Positions 1 to 9,342 are shown, numbered from the stretch's first letter. The stretch is DNA of 64,000 nt from Cellulophaga sp. L1A9 (GCF_009797025.1 NZ_CP047027.1:4898001-4962000); one strand, 5' to 3'. Notes: generated from the letters alone by a model not told the origin. Numbers and translations are program-made.

Positions 1-136
1 GAATGCTATGATCCTCCAAGACCATAATTTTCATTCCATTAGTAAGAGTAAAGCTTTTTACGTCTTCTACTTTACGCTGCGATTGCAGTGTCATGACCAG
101 TAGCAAGGCTACTAAGGTGAATAGTATTTTTTTCAT
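1..136 (-). CDS. M16 family zinc peptidase, N-terminal fragment
   Basis: Only the first 45 codons lie in the window; the rest runs off the left edge. The reading starts at an ATG at 136, opens with a signal peptide (MKKILFTLVALLLVMTLQSQ) and continues with a stretch containing LTNGMKIMVLEDHS. That pattern matches the beta-strand at the start of the peptidase M16 (pitrilysin/insulinase-like) domain, just before the HxxEH zinc site, which is not in the window. Family members are exported proteases that degrade small proteins and peptides. The identification rests on this short pattern alone, so the family call is probable rather than certain. Confidence 0.6.
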   Translation of the reverse strand, partial: MKKILFTLVALLLVMTLQSQRKVEDVKSFTLTNGMKIMVLEDHSI

Positions 137-343
137 TTTATAGTTATTTAGTTCTCTCAAATATAACAATACGAATTCTGTAAAACTAAAATCAAAAAGT
201 AAATTTCTAAATGCTAATTTCTCAAATCGAACAAATAGGTATTTCATGGATATTCCTACAACAGGTTTTTACTACTTCTCAACATTTACTGTAGTTCAAC
301 GATTAGTTTCAAATAAATAAAATCAAGTATCGTTTTAAATTAA

Positions 344-847
344 ATGGTCTCCCAAGACCAAACAAACCTACTTATGCGCCTTATAATACGCCTTTTCCCC
401 CCAAGGGTACTTGTGTTATTATCCACAATATTATTGTTGATACTTAATGTATTCAGCTTTTATGGATTATATACTAACAAGTTCTATTTTTTAAAGTTTG
501 ATAATTATATCTTTCCAATATTATCGTTCGTACATTTTACTTACCTATACCAAATTCTTGTAAAATTAATTACTAAGAAAAATGCAGATCCTGAATTAAG
601 GAATGTAGAGTATGTTTTATATTTTATATTTTCCGTGTATGTTTTTAAATTTTTTGAAGCTATCTACCGCCTGAGTACTATCAATAATTTTGGCCATCTA
701 GAAATGCCCAAAACCTTTTTACCTATTGGGCTTCTAATTATTGTCCTACACTTTTTTCTACTGGTCCTTACTCTATTAACTTTTCACTATAGAAAAATAT
801 TCATAGGCTCTTTTAAGTTTGAAGAATTAGACAAAAACTCTAAGTAA
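344..847 (+). CDS. hypothetical four-helix membrane protein
   Basis: I do not recognise this 167-aa protein. It is strongly hydrophobic, with four likely membrane segments at about residues 20-41, 55-75, 90-108 and 125-148, a short basic N-terminus (RLIIRLFPPR) and a charged C-terminal tail (KFEELDKNSK). There is no signal peptide cleavage site or catalytic motif visible. It stands alone: the M16 gene diverges on its left and 228 bp without a gene separate it from the response regulator on its right. It is AT-rich like its surroundings and uses an ATG start. A small inner-membrane protein is all that can be said. Confidence 0.6.
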   Translation: MVSQDQTNLLMRLIIRLFPPRVLVLLSTILLLILNVFSFYGLYTNKFYFLKFDNYIFPILSFVHFTYLYQILVKLITKKNADPELRNVEYVLYFIFSVYVFKFFEAIYRLSTINNFGHLEMPKTFLPIGLLIIVLHFFLLVLTLLTFHYRKIFIGSFKFEELDKNSK

Positions 848-1075
848 GACATCCCTCTTTAAGCGCCCTATTTCTGCTTTAAGACTAAACTATTGACAGA
901 AAAACAATATTTTTTGTAAGGATTTTTATAAAAATTCGGCTATTTGCTATAAAATCATTAAAATAACCACATCCGAATATGTTTTAAATGCTGCATTTTC
1001 AGCTTTATAGAAACTTTTAGTGCGTTGTGATATTTGTGTGATACATTTTAACGTGTTTAGCATCTGAAAATAGTT

Positions 1076-1774
1076 ATGAAACAAATATTAATCATAGAAG
1101 ACGATCCAGAAATAATCAAATTGTTAGAAATACACCTAACTGATTTGATATATACCACAGCAAAAGCTATGGATGGAAAAGTTGGTTTAGAAATGGCTTT
1201 AGACAATTCTTATGATTTAATACTTCTAGATCTAACGCTACCAACTATGGATGGTATTGAAATTTGCAAAAAAATAAGAAGCCAAAAAAATACGCCTATT
1301 ATTATGCTAACCGCTAAATCTGAAGAAATAGATCGTGTTTTAGGATTGGAGATTGGAGCAGATGATTATATCACCAAACCCTTTAGCATTCGTGAGCTTT
1401 TAGCTAGAGTCAAAGCAGTTTTACGCAGAACAGATATAAAACCTATTCCTCAAAAAGATTCTTCCTCTATTTATGCGGAAGGACTCAGTATCGATATAGA
1501 TAAACGAAAAGTGATCTTAAATGATAAAAAAATTGAGCTTTCCCCGAAAGAATTTGAACTTCTAGTGTTAATGGCTTCTAATCCTGGCAGAAATTACACA
1601 AGAACAGATTTACTAAACATGATTTGGGGATACAATTTTGAGGGGTACGAGCATACTGTAAACTCTCACATTAATAGATTAAGAGCCAAAATTGAATCTG
1701 ATATGGCAAACCCCTCTTTTATTCTTACTACTTGGGGAGTTGGTTACAAATTCAATGAAGATATACTTGCATGA
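1076..1774 (+). CDS. OmpR/PhoB-family response regulator
   Basis: A 232-aa DNA-binding response regulator. The receiver domain (about 1-120) has the acidic pocket E8/D9/D10, the phosphoacceptor D52 in LILLDLTLPTMDG, T79 and K101 in YITKPFS. The C-terminal winged helix (about 130-228) ends in the usual VNSHINRLRAKIE recognition helix and TTWGVGYKF wing. Its stop overlaps the start of the histidine kinase gene by 4 bp (ATGA), so the two are translationally coupled and form a cognate pair. The stimulus cannot be read from the sequence, and no obvious target gene is adjacent. Confidence 0.92.
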   Translation: MKQILIIEDDPEIIKLLEIHLTDLIYTTAKAMDGKVGLEMALDNSYDLILLDLTLPTMDGIEICKKIRSQKNTPIIMLTAKSEEIDRVLGLEIGADDYITKPFSIRELLARVKAVLRRTDIKPIPQKDSSSIYAEGLSIDIDKRKVILNDKKIELSPKEFELLVLMASNPGRNYTRTDLLNMIWGYNFEGYEHTVNSHINRLRAKIESDMANPSFILTTWGVGYKFNEDILA

Positions 1775-3267
1775 AAAAAAACGAAAAAACGCTTACTCCT
1801 AAATTGATAAAAAAACTATGGCTAGCCTTTGTTTTAATTATTGTTTTAATGGGCGCTTCTTACATTATTATTACAGCTTATTTAGCGAATAAATATAATG
1901 AAGAAACTACCCAACGCATAAATGCCAATACGGCAAATCATGTAATCAATGAAAAATTCCAGAAGGAATCTCCCTTTTTAGAAGACGGTAGTGTTAACAA
2001 AGCGCTGTTTGGTGATTTAATGCATGATATGATGGCTGTTAACCATAGTATCGAGGTTTACTTGTTAAATAAATCTGGAACTGTACTTTATTCGGTTGTA
2101 TTAGACCATAGTGGCAATGCACCTATGCAATCTGTTTCATTAGCACCTATTAACTATTTTATAAACACAAAAGGTGAAAAATATGTTTTAGGCGATGATC
2201 CAAGAAACCACGAAGAACAGAATATTTTTTCAGTAGCACCTTTTAATATTGATGGTAGAGAAGGGTTTATCTATATAATTTTAGCAGGAAAAGATTTTCA
2301 AGTAGTAAGTGATAATCTTTTGGGACAATATTTCATGAAACTTGGCTTGGGTGCCACATTATTAACTATGTTTTTTGCCGCTTTGATTGCCTTATTAAGC
2401 ATCTGGTTTTTGACAAAAAATTTGCTATTAATTACCAAAACTGTTAGAAGTTTCCAAGAAGGAGATTTAGATGCTCGCATAGAAAATCCTGATACATCTG
2501 ATATTGCAATTTTAGCTAATTCTTTCAATGAAATGGCAGATACCATAGTAGATAACATGGATAAAATGAAATCTGTAGATCTACTCAGAAGAGAACTAAT
2601 TGCCAATGTTTCGCATGATTTACGAACCCCACTAGCTATTCTAAAAGGGTATGTTGAAACATTGCAAATGAAAAATGAAACTTTATCGGAAAATGATAAA
2701 AAGGAATACCTCCAAATTACCCATGATAATATAGACAAGCTTTCAAAGCTTATAAATCAATTGTTTGAATATTCTAAATTAGAAGCTGAGCAGGTTAGCC
2801 CGATAAAAGAACCTTTTTCTATAACAGAACTTTCGCATGATTTAATTGCGAAATTTAAAGTATTGGCAGATAAAAAGAATATAAGCCTTAAACTTAACAA
2901 TCCCGAAGACAATTGTTTGGTTTTTGCCGATGTAAGCTTGGTGGAGAGAGCCTTACAAAACCTCATAGAGAATGCTTTGAAATATACAGAAGATAATGGT
3001 ACTGTAACGCTTTCCTTACTCAAGAAAGGAAAAAATATTGAAATTAATATTAGTGATACGGGAACAGGAATTGCAGTAAGTGAATTGCCGTATATTTTTG
3101 ACCGTTACAAGCAAGTGGACAAAAGCACTAAGAAACAAGGATATGGCTTAGGCCTAGCTATAGTTAAAAAAATTATGGACTTACATGATACCACCATTAC
3201 AGTATTGAGTAAACCCAAAGAAGGAAGTTCTTTTATTTTTAACCTACCTGCGTATCAGGTAAACTAA
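1771..3267 (+). CDS. sensor histidine kinase, HAMP type
   Basis: A 498-aa membrane kinase partnering the response regulator upstream. Membrane helices at about 17-36 and 195-217 flank a periplasmic sensor domain of roughly 160 residues. A HAMP linker follows (about 218-270), then the dimerisation/phosphoacceptor helix with H282 in ANVSHDLRTP, and the HATPase_c domain with N box (LQNLIENALKY), G1 (DTGTGI), F box (IFDRYKQ) and G2 (GYGLGLAIVKK). The G1 box reads DTGTGI where DTGPGI is commoner, a tolerated variant. A strong terminator follows at 3301-3329, so the two-component operon ends here. Confidence 0.93.
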   Translation: MKKNEKTLTPKLIKKLWLAFVLIIVLMGASYIIITAYLANKYNEETTQRINANTANHVINEKFQKESPFLEDGSVNKALFGDLMHDMMAVNHSIEVYLLNKSGTVLYSVVLDHSGNAPMQSVSLAPINYFINTKGEKYVLGDDPRNHEEQNIFSVAPFNIDGREGFIYIILAGKDFQVVSDNLLGQYFMKLGLGATLLTMFFAALIALLSIWFLTKNLLLITKTVRSFQEGDLDARIENPDTSDIAILANSFNEMADTIVDNMDKMKSVDLLRRELIANVSHDLRTPLAILKGYVETLQMKNETLSENDKKEYLQITHDNIDKLSKLINQLFEYSKLEAEQVSPIKEPFSITELSHDLIAKFKVLADKKNISLKLNNPEDNCLVFADVSLVERALQNLIENALKYTEDNGTVTLSLLKKGKNIEINISDTGTGIAVSELPYIFDRYKQVDKSTKKQGYGLGLAIVKKIMDLHDTTITVLSKPKEGSSFIFNLPAYQVN

Positions 3268-3300
3268 ATGGGAGACAGATTGTTATGTTTTGAAAGTTGA

Positions 3301-3329
3301 AAACCCTTCCTGTATGGGAAGGGTTTTTT
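3301..3329 (+). terminator. rho-independent terminator of the two-component operon
   Basis: Perfect 10-bp stem AAACCCTTCC / GGAAGGGTTT around a 6-nt loop, followed by a run of T, 33 bp after the kinase stop codon. It sits between convergent genes, so it may also limit read-through from the MoxR-like gene on the other strand. Confidence 0.85.
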
Positions 3330-3352
3330 CATTTTCAGAATAGATATGTTAA

Positions 3353-4822
3353 TTACAAATCGTTAAAAAAACTACTATACATATCTTTAAATTGATAGCC
3401 TTCTTCAAAACGATTTTTATTCAACTTCTTATAAGCCACAAGGCCCCAAAGCAATAATTCTTTTAAGAAATAAATATCTTTCTTAGCATATTCTGGTTGA
3501 TATTCTTTTATTAACTGATTTAATGCTGGAATATCATCTAAAGCTCTCTTATATTCTTCATCGGTATACTCATCTAGAAGTTCAAAACCGTCTCCTTGAA
3601 AAAACCAATGCAACAATTCATCATAAGGTGTTTCTTCTCCTTTTTTCTCTAACTTATTTATTTCAGGGAAATACTTCGGAAATAAAGTTTTAACGGCATC
3701 GTCAATTAAAATGGCAGCAACGCCATCTGCCCCTTCTTGCTCCCCTTCATACACCAATTCTATTTTACCTGTAATAGAAGGAATAATCCCAAGAAAATCA
3801 CTCAAACGAACCATTGTACTGTCCGCACCCGTTAGTAATGCTCTACGCTCTGCTGTACTCAATAAATTCTCAAAAGCCGTAATACTCGTACGGGCACTCA
3901 CCCCACTTTTTGCATCTACATATTCGCTTTCACGCGCTTCAAAGCTAATTTGCTCTAACAAATCTTTTGCAACGTCTGGCACATAAACGGCATCTGTTTG
4001 TCGTGTATCTAACTTAGATTCTTGTTCTGTAATTTTACGAGCCGTTTCAATATCTTCTGGATAATGGGTTAAAATCTGTGAACCAATTCTATCTTTTAGA
4101 GGAGTTACAATACTCCCTCTATTGGTATAATCTTCAGGGTTTGCCGTAAATACGAACTGAATATCTAAAGGCAAACGCAATTTAAAACCACGGATCTGAA
4201 TGTCTCCTTCTTGTAAAATATTGAATAAAGATACTTGGATCCGAGCTTGTAAATCTGGCAATTCATTAATCACAAAAATACATCTGTTGGCTCTAGGTAT
4301 CATTCCAAAATGAATTACACGATCATCGGCATAGGATAATTTTAAATTTGCCGCTTTAATAGGGTCTACATCCCCAATCAAATCTGCTACCGTAACATCT
4401 GGCGTTGCTAATTTCTCAGAAAAACGCTCACTTCGGTGTAGCCAAGTAATAGGAGTGGCATCGCCTTTTTCTTTGATTAATTCCATGGCATAGCGAGACA
4501 TTGGCTTTAACGGATCGTCATTAATTTCTGATCCACCAACTACAGGGATATTTTCATCTAACAAATTCACCATCAAACGTGCCAACCTTGTTTTTGCTTG
4601 CCCCCTTAAACCTAATAAATTAATATTATGCCTTGACAGAATGGCTCTTTCTAATTCTGGGATTACAGAATTTTCATACCCCCAAACTCCTGTAAAGGTT
4701 TCTTCTCCTTTTTTTATTTTATCTCTTAGATTATCTCTAAGCTCATCTTTTATACTTTTACTTAGGTAACCCGCTTTTTTTAGCTCACCCAAAGTGTTTA
4801 TTTCGTTATACTTTAGTTTCAT
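3353..4822 (-). CDS. MoxR/magnesium-chelatase-like AAA+ ATPase
   Basis: A 489-aa AAA+ protein. The Walker A motif is GLRGQAKT (71-78). The Walker B strand reads CIFVINELPDL (about 181-191), so the usual Asp-Glu is Asn-Glu. Sensor 1 lies in FTANPEDYTNRG (about 225-236) and a conserved KDR follows. The N-terminal 40 residues and a long helical C-terminal third flank the ATPase core. Proteins of this class are chaperone-like ATPases that work with a von Willebrand A partner. The VWA gene lies just upstream (4876-6027) on the same strand, 53 bp away, which supports a RavA/ViaA-like pair. The client protein is unknown. Confidence 0.82.
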   Translation of the reverse strand: MKLKYNEINTLGELKKAGYLSKSIKDELRDNLRDKIKKGEETFTGVWGYENSVIPELERAILSRHNINLLGLRGQAKTRLARLMVNLLDENIPVVGGSEINDDPLKPMSRYAMELIKEKGDATPITWLHRSERFSEKLATPDVTVADLIGDVDPIKAANLKLSYADDRVIHFGMIPRANRCIFVINELPDLQARIQVSLFNILQEGDIQIRGFKLRLPLDIQFVFTANPEDYTNRGSIVTPLKDRIGSQILTHYPEDIETARKITEQESKLDTRQTDAVYVPDVAKDLLEQISFEARESEYVDAKSGVSARTSITAFENLLSTAERRALLTGADSTMVRLSDFLGIIPSITGKIELVYEGEQEGADGVAAILIDDAVKTLFPKYFPEINKLEKKGEETPYDELLHWFFQGDGFELLDEYTDEEYKRALDDIPALNQLIKEYQPEYAKKDIYFLKELLLWGLVAYKKLNKNRFEEGYQFKDMYSSFFNDL

Positions 4823-4875
4823 ATGTTGTATTCAATTTTTTTTATAAATAACTTATTTTAAAGCAACTAAGCGCA

Positions 4876-6027
4876 TTACTTCAAACGTTTTTTTCTATTT
4901 GCTTCATAATCTTCAAAAATCATTTCTCCCAAACCTTTGAGACCTGTAAAAAAGGCTTTTCCTTTATTTGCCTCCGTAAAATGCCTTATGAACTGCATTA
5001 AATAAGGATCTTGTGCAATCATAAAAGTGGTAATTGGGATATGGTGTTTCCTTGCCTGGCGTGCCATATTGTAACATTTCTCTACAATAAAATCATCTAA
5101 ACCTACACTGTTTTTATAATAACTACCGTCTGGCATTCGCAAACAACTTGGTTTACCATCTGTGATCATAAAAATTTGCTTGTTTGTATTCCGTTTTCTA
5201 CGAAGCATGTCCATTGCCAATTGAAGACCAGCAACCGTATTTGTATGATACGGTCCTACCTTTAGATAAGGAAGATCTTTAATAGGAATTGGCCACGCAT
5301 CGTTACCAAAAACCAAAATATCTAGCGTGTCTTTAGGGTACCGTGTGGTAATTAACTCCGCCAGTGCCATTGCCACTTTTTTTGCAGGTGTAATACGATC
5401 CTCGCCATACAATATCATACTATGGCTAATATCTATCATTAACACTGTACTCATCTGCGCTTTGTAGTGGGTATCTTCTACTACCAAGTCATCTTCATTT
5501 AAAGAAAACTCTCCTATACCACTGCTAATCTGAGCATTTTTAATACTCTCCGTCATTGAAATACGATCTAAACCATCACCATAACGATATTCTCTTAATT
5601 CACCGGTATGCTCATCTCCTTGCCCAGATTTTCCAGTTTTATGATTGCCTGCACCATTCCGTTTCAATTTTCCGAAAATCTGATCTAATGCACGTTGTCT
5701 TATAATACGTTCCATTTTTGCAGTAATCGATAAATCGCCACCCTTGGTGGATTCATCCCCATCAGTACCTTCTCCTCCTCCATCTTTAAATTCTTCCTGT
5801 AAATACCCTTTTGCTTTCAGGTCTTCGATAAAATCATCTATTGTATAATTCTCATCGGTAAGTTCGTACTCCTTATCCAACTCACGCAACCAATCTAATG
5901 CCTCATCAACATCTCCAGAAGTATGCGTAATCAGTTCTTGAAAAATATCAAAAAGTTTTTCAAAGGGAGTTAGGTCCGGCGCTTCATAGGTCGCAAACCG
6001 GAACCCTTTTCTTGTATTCATAGCCAT
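4876..6027 (-). CDS. VWA-domain protein, partner of the MoxR-like ATPase
   Basis: A 383-aa soluble protein. An N-terminal helical region (1-80) leads into a low-complexity acidic/Gly linker (80-100) and a basic segment. A C-terminal von Willebrand factor A domain follows, with a complete MIDAS site: DISHS (199-203), then a conserved Thr and ITDGKPS (about 282-288). No signal peptide or membrane helix is present. VWA proteins next to MoxR-type ATPases are thought to act as substrate adaptors in metal-dependent assembly or maturation. It is the first gene of the two-gene unit. Two in-frame ATGs (codons 1 and 3) make the exact start uncertain by two residues. Confidence 0.83.
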   Translation of the reverse strand: MAMNTRKGFRFATYEAPDLTPFEKLFDIFQELITHTSGDVDEALDWLRELDKEYELTDENYTIDDFIEDLKAKGYLQEEFKDGGGEGTDGDESTKGGDLSITAKMERIIRQRALDQIFGKLKRNGAGNHKTGKSGQGDEHTGELREYRYGDGLDRISMTESIKNAQISSGIGEFSLNEDDLVVEDTHYKAQMSTVLMIDISHSMILYGEDRITPAKKVAMALAELITTRYPKDTLDILVFGNDAWPIPIKDLPYLKVGPYHTNTVAGLQLAMDMLRRKRNTNKQIFMITDGKPSCLRMPDGSYYKNSVGLDDFIVEKCYNMARQARKHHIPITTFMIAQDPYLMQFIRHFTEANKGKAFFTGLKGLGEMIFEDYEANRKKRLK

Positions 6028-6104
6028 ACTATAAAAATAACACTTTTAACAAAAGGAAGCTACCATTTAAGAAACCTTAACGCTTTGTTGTAACTTTAGC
6101 TGTA

Positions 6105-6908
6105 ATGAATGTAGCACAAGTAAAAGGTTTCTTACAGACCCAAGAGTTATGGAATGACACCTTTAATGATATTCCTCAATTTAATTTTCCAGAAATTAAT
6201 TTAACTGACTTCTCCCTTCAGACGGTTCCGCAAAATATTAGATTAGGGCATCAAATTGAATATCTATTTCAACAACTAATCGCCCATTCTACTTCGTATA
6301 AAACTTTAGTGTTTAACCAGCCTATTCGCAATGAGAACAGAACCATCGGGGAAATAGATTTTATCTTACAAAACACTAAAAATCAAGAAGTAACACATGT
6401 TGAACTAACGTATAAATTTTATATTATTGACACCGCTATTTCCGATGAAATGCATCAATTAGTTGGTCCAAACCGAAAAGATGCATTCTATGAAAAAATT
6501 CAGAAAATTAAGCACAAACAATTCACTCTTTTAAAAACGAAAGAAGCCTTACAGTTTCTAGAATCAAAGTGTATAAACCCGAATAAGATAAGCTCAAAAA
6601 CATGTTTTAAAGCACAATTATTTAAACCCTATTATAAGGAAGTAACTCTTAATACCTTAAATAAAAATTGTATTGTTGGTTGCTGGTTGCGCTTCAATGA
6701 ACTAGAATCGCCTGAATTTAAAGAAAATCACTTTCATCTACTCAATAAACAAGATTGGATTATAACTCCAACAGCTGCTATAGCATGGAAAACACACCAA
6801 GCTATCCTGATAGACATTCAAAGATCGCATGAACGAAAACAAGCTCCCATGTTATGGATGAAAGATAAAAATAATGAGCTTCAAAAAATTTTTATCGTGT
6901 GGTGGTAG
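6105..6908 (+). CDS. DUF1853 family protein, PD-(D/E)XK-like fold
   Basis: A 267-aa soluble protein that matches the DUF1853 family by pattern: GEIDFIL, HVELTYKFYI and GPNRKDAFYEK. The arrangement E83-x-D85 ... E100-x3-K104 resembles the active site of PD-(D/E)XK nucleases, so a nuclease-type fold is plausible, but no activity can be claimed. It diverges from the VWA gene; the 77-bp gap must hold both promoters. The next gene follows after 58 bp and may be co-transcribed. Confidence 0.7.
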   Translation: MNVAQVKGFLQTQELWNDTFNDIPQFNFPEINLTDFSLQTVPQNIRLGHQIEYLFQQLIAHSTSYKTLVFNQPIRNENRTIGEIDFILQNTKNQEVTHVELTYKFYIIDTAISDEMHQLVGPNRKDAFYEKIQKIKHKQFTLLKTKEALQFLESKCINPNKISSKTCFKAQLFKPYYKEVTLNTLNKNCIVGCWLRFNELESPEFKENHFHLLNKQDWIITPTAAIAWKTHQAILIDIQRSHERKQAPMLWMKDKNNELQKIFIVWW

Positions 6909-6966
6909 GTATTAATTGAAAAAAATAAACGTTATTTGTAAACGTTTTCCTACAAAAACTAAACCT

Positions 6967-7347
6967 ATGACCAAATTAATTATCACCTTCAGCATTTTAT
7001 GTTCCTTCTTGTTTACTTCTAATGATACCGAGTGGGATGTTATTTACACGAAAGCAAGCTATGCTTTAAACCATACAAAGAAAGCCTTAGGCTCTAACAA
7101 TTTTGACCATCAACGGTATTACTCAGAGAAAGCCTTAGAAGCATATTTAGATATTTCTGAATACTTAGAGACTAGTAAAGATGAAGAATTAAAATTAAAA
7201 ATTGAACATACGATAAGTGACTTAGAGCATGCTGTAGATGCTCCTGACTGGGATCGTGGTAGGTTTTATAGCAAAAGAGTACATCAAAATACACAGGAAT
7301 TAATTACAGAACTAGACCTTAAATCTATGGAATTAGCAGAAAACTAA
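6967..7347 (+). CDS. hypothetical secreted helical protein
   Basis: A 126-aa protein of unknown function. I place the start at the ATG at 6967, because a signal peptide begins exactly there (MTKLIITFSILCSFLFTS); an upstream in-frame TTG at 6916 would add 17 basic residues in front of it. The mature part is all-helical, with a repeated pattern around DHQRYYSEKALEA and DWDRGRFYSKRVHQ, two similar helical hairpins that suggest an internal repeat. There is no lipobox Cys. Its proximity to the DUF1853 gene may be incidental. Confidence 0.6.
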   Translation: MTKLIITFSILCSFLFTSNDTEWDVIYTKASYALNHTKKALGSNNFDHQRYYSEKALEAYLDISEYLETSKDEELKLKIEHTISDLEHAVDAPDWDRGRFYSKRVHQNTQELITELDLKSMELAEN

Positions 7348-7422
7348 CATTTCCACGATTTATTTTTCAGCTTAACCATCTCTAAAGTTTAAAGTATCTT
7401 TGAAAAGCTATTTTCATGATCT

Positions 7423-8307
7423 ATGGATAATAAACTTAAGATATTTAAATCTGTTGCATACCACTCCAGTTTTACAAAAGCTGCTGAACAGTTATTTATT
7501 TCTCAACCGGCAATCTCTAAGGCCATACGGAACTTAGAAGATGAATATAACACTACTTTTTTTATAAGAAAGCGCAACTCCATTGAACTTACGGAGGACG
7601 GAAAATCTTTTTTAATCTATGTAAATAGAATACTAGAGGTCTATTCTGAAATTGAAAATCAGTTTATACACAAAGACAACCAGCTGCCCGATGTTATAAA
7701 ATTTGGAGCAAGCACCACCTTAGCCAGCTATATCATCCCCAAAATTATTGCCCAATTCAGAACTCAGTATCCAAAAACAAGTTTTCAAATTGAAAGTGAT
7801 AACTCTGATCATATTGAAGCACTCATCCTAAACCAACAATTAGATTTCGGAATCACAGAAGGGAAAAATACGAATCCGAAACTCAATTTTAAAAAATTTA
7901 TTAAAGATGAAATTGTTTTAGTGACTAGTGAAAAGAACACACAATTTCCTAAGGGAACTATCACTTTAAAAAAGCTCCAAGAACTACCTATTATTGAACG
8001 TGAGTCTGGATCCGGAACACGTGAAATAATCTATGAAGCTTTACTAGATCAAAATATAAAGTCATTAAATGTAGCCGTAACCCTGAATAGCACAGAGGCC
8101 ATTAAAAATTACTTATATTATTCTGATGCCTATGCTTTACTCTCCATTCACGCCGTTCGAGAAGATTTAATCACGAACAAACTCAAGATTATTGACCTTA
8201 AAGGGTTTTCAATGGAACGATGGTTTTATTTTGTATCTAGAACGGGCTATAAATCTAGTCTTATGGATTACTTTGAACGATTTGTTCAAAACAACTATAA
8301 CTTTTAG
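7423..8307 (+). CDS. LysR-family transcriptional regulator
   Basis: A 294-aa regulator. The N-terminal winged HTH (1-60) contains SSFTKAAEQLFISQPAISKAIRNLED. The C-terminal periplasmic-binding-protein-like effector domain (about 90-290) includes the ERESGSGTRE loop. The gene precedes a YeiH-type transporter on the same strand, a common LysR arrangement (CysB/YeiE-like regulators next to yeiH), so the transporter is the likely target. A TATCTTTG box at 7395-7402, 20 bp before the start, fits the Bacteroidota -7 element, although I saw no good -33 partner. The effector is unknown. Confidence 0.9.
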   Translation: MDNKLKIFKSVAYHSSFTKAAEQLFISQPAISKAIRNLEDEYNTTFFIRKRNSIELTEDGKSFLIYVNRILEVYSEIENQFIHKDNQLPDVIKFGASTTLASYIIPKIIAQFRTQYPKTSFQIESDNSDHIEALILNQQLDFGITEGKNTNPKLNFKKFIKDEIVLVTSEKNTQFPKGTITLKKLQELPIIERESGSGTREIIYEALLDQNIKSLNVAVTLNSTEAIKNYLYYSDAYALLSIHAVREDLITNKLKIIDLKGFSMERWFYFVSRTGYKSSLMDYFERFVQNNYNF

Positions 8308-8322
8308 TTATCACACATACGA

Positions 8323-8362
8323 ATTAAGTTTGCTTAATAGTTATGATTAACCACTAGTTTTG
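8323..8362 (+). promoter_or_regulatory. yeiH promoter overlapped by a palindrome
   Basis: TTTG (8329-8332) and TAGTTTTG (8355-8362) are 22 nt apart and fit the Bacteroidota -33/-7 promoter pattern. The -33 TTTG is exactly the spacer of a perfect inverted repeat ATTAAG-TTTG-CTTAAT (8323-8338). The start codon of the transporter is 20 bp after the -7 box. A LysR operator here is an inference from the layout. Confidence 0.45.
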
Positions 8363-8381
8363 TCTTTCAAAATTAGTTGAA

Positions 8382-9302
8382 ATGAAAGCTGTATTAGCCC
8401 CATTACTTTTTATAAGTATTTTAATTGCTGCAATGCTAGGCTTTATCAATAGCCCTACTGCATTATTCTTAGGCTTTACCTTTTCACTGCTCTTTAAAAA
8501 TCCAATTAAAAAATACAGTCAAAATGCCATTCAGATACTTTTAAAAGTGTCAATCATTGGGCTGGGCTTTGGCATGTACATAAAAGACACCTTAGCAACA
8601 AGTAAAGAAGGATTAGGCCTAACCTTTTTCTCCATTGTACTTACGGTTAGTTTAGGTTTTTTATTAACTCGATTATTAAAGATTGAGGTAAAACTTGGGC
8701 ATTTAATTACCTCAGGAACATCAATTTGTGGTGGTAGTGCAATTGCTGCAATTTCTCCTGTCATTCGTGCCAATGGCAAAACCATTAGTGTAGCACTAGG
8801 TGTTGTATTCACCCTAAATGCCATTGCTTTGTTTATTTTCCCTGCTTTAGGACACCTATTTGGTCTTAACCAACACCAGTTTGGTCTTTGGTGCGCTATA
8901 GCCATTCATGATACAAGTTCTGTAGTTGGCGCTGCATTAGGTTATGGTGATGAAGCTTTGCGGATAGCAACTACCGTTAAACTATCGAGAACACTTTGGA
9001 TTATTCCATTATCCGTGCTATCTATGTTTGTTTTTAAAACCAAAGGAGAACGTATAAAAATCCCTTATTTTATTCTCCTTTTCCTCATTGCCATTGTTGT
9101 TAATAGCTATCATCTTCTACCAGAAGTTGCCACACATTCTATTGTATCACTTTCTAAAAAATTACTAATTCTAACGCTCTTTTTAGTGGGTACTTCAATT
9201 TCTATAAAAGATCTTAAAGCAACAGGATACAAACCTATTCTTTTGGCTTTCTGCTTATGGATTTTTATTGCAGTATTTTCATTTTTATACATTACTTATT
9301 AA
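8382..9302 (+). CDS. YeiH/UPF0324 family putative sulfate exporter
   Basis: A 306-aa polytopic inner-membrane protein with about nine to ten hydrophobic helices. It carries the family's conserved glycine-rich segments: SGTSICGGSAIAAISPVI (about 112-129) and AIHDTSSVVGAALGYGDEAL (about 173-192). YeiH-like proteins are annotated as putative sulfate or related anion exporters; the substrate is not experimentally settled for most members. The gene follows a LysR regulator by 74 bp, and a strong bidirectional terminator stands between it and the convergent glycosyltransferase gene. Confidence 0.87.
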   Translation: MKAVLAPLLFISILIAAMLGFINSPTALFLGFTFSLLFKNPIKKYSQNAIQILLKVSIIGLGFGMYIKDTLATSKEGLGLTFFSIVLTVSLGFLLTRLLKIEVKLGHLITSGTSICGGSAIAAISPVIRANGKTISVALGVVFTLNAIALFIFPALGHLFGLNQHQFGLWCAIAIHDTSSVVGAALGYGDEALRIATTVKLSRTLWIIPLSVLSMFVFKTKGERIKIPYFILLFLIAIVVNSYHLLPEVATHSIVSLSKKLLILTLFLVGTSISIKDLKATGYKPILLAFCLWIFIAVFSFLYITY

Positions 9303-9307
9303 AATAA

Positions 9308-9342
9308 AAAATCCGCATCATAAAGGATATGATGCGGATTTT
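9308..9342. terminator. bidirectional terminator between yeiH-like and glycosyltransferase genes
   Basis: Perfect 14-bp stem AAAATCCGCATCAT / ATGATGCGGATTTT with a 7-nt loop. T-rich sequence follows on both strands, 5 bp after the transporter stop and 27 bp after the convergent glycosyltransferase stop, so it can serve both genes. Confidence 0.9.

Noticed and set aside
922..935. 14-bp palindrome ATTTTTATAAAAAT upstream of the response regulator
   Set aside because: Low-complexity AT sequence; such palindromes are expected by chance in this composition.
2298..2738. 146-aa frame on the minus strand within the histidine kinase gene
   Set aside because: It lies wholly antisense to a strongly supported kinase domain and its composition is that of a reverse-complement shadow.
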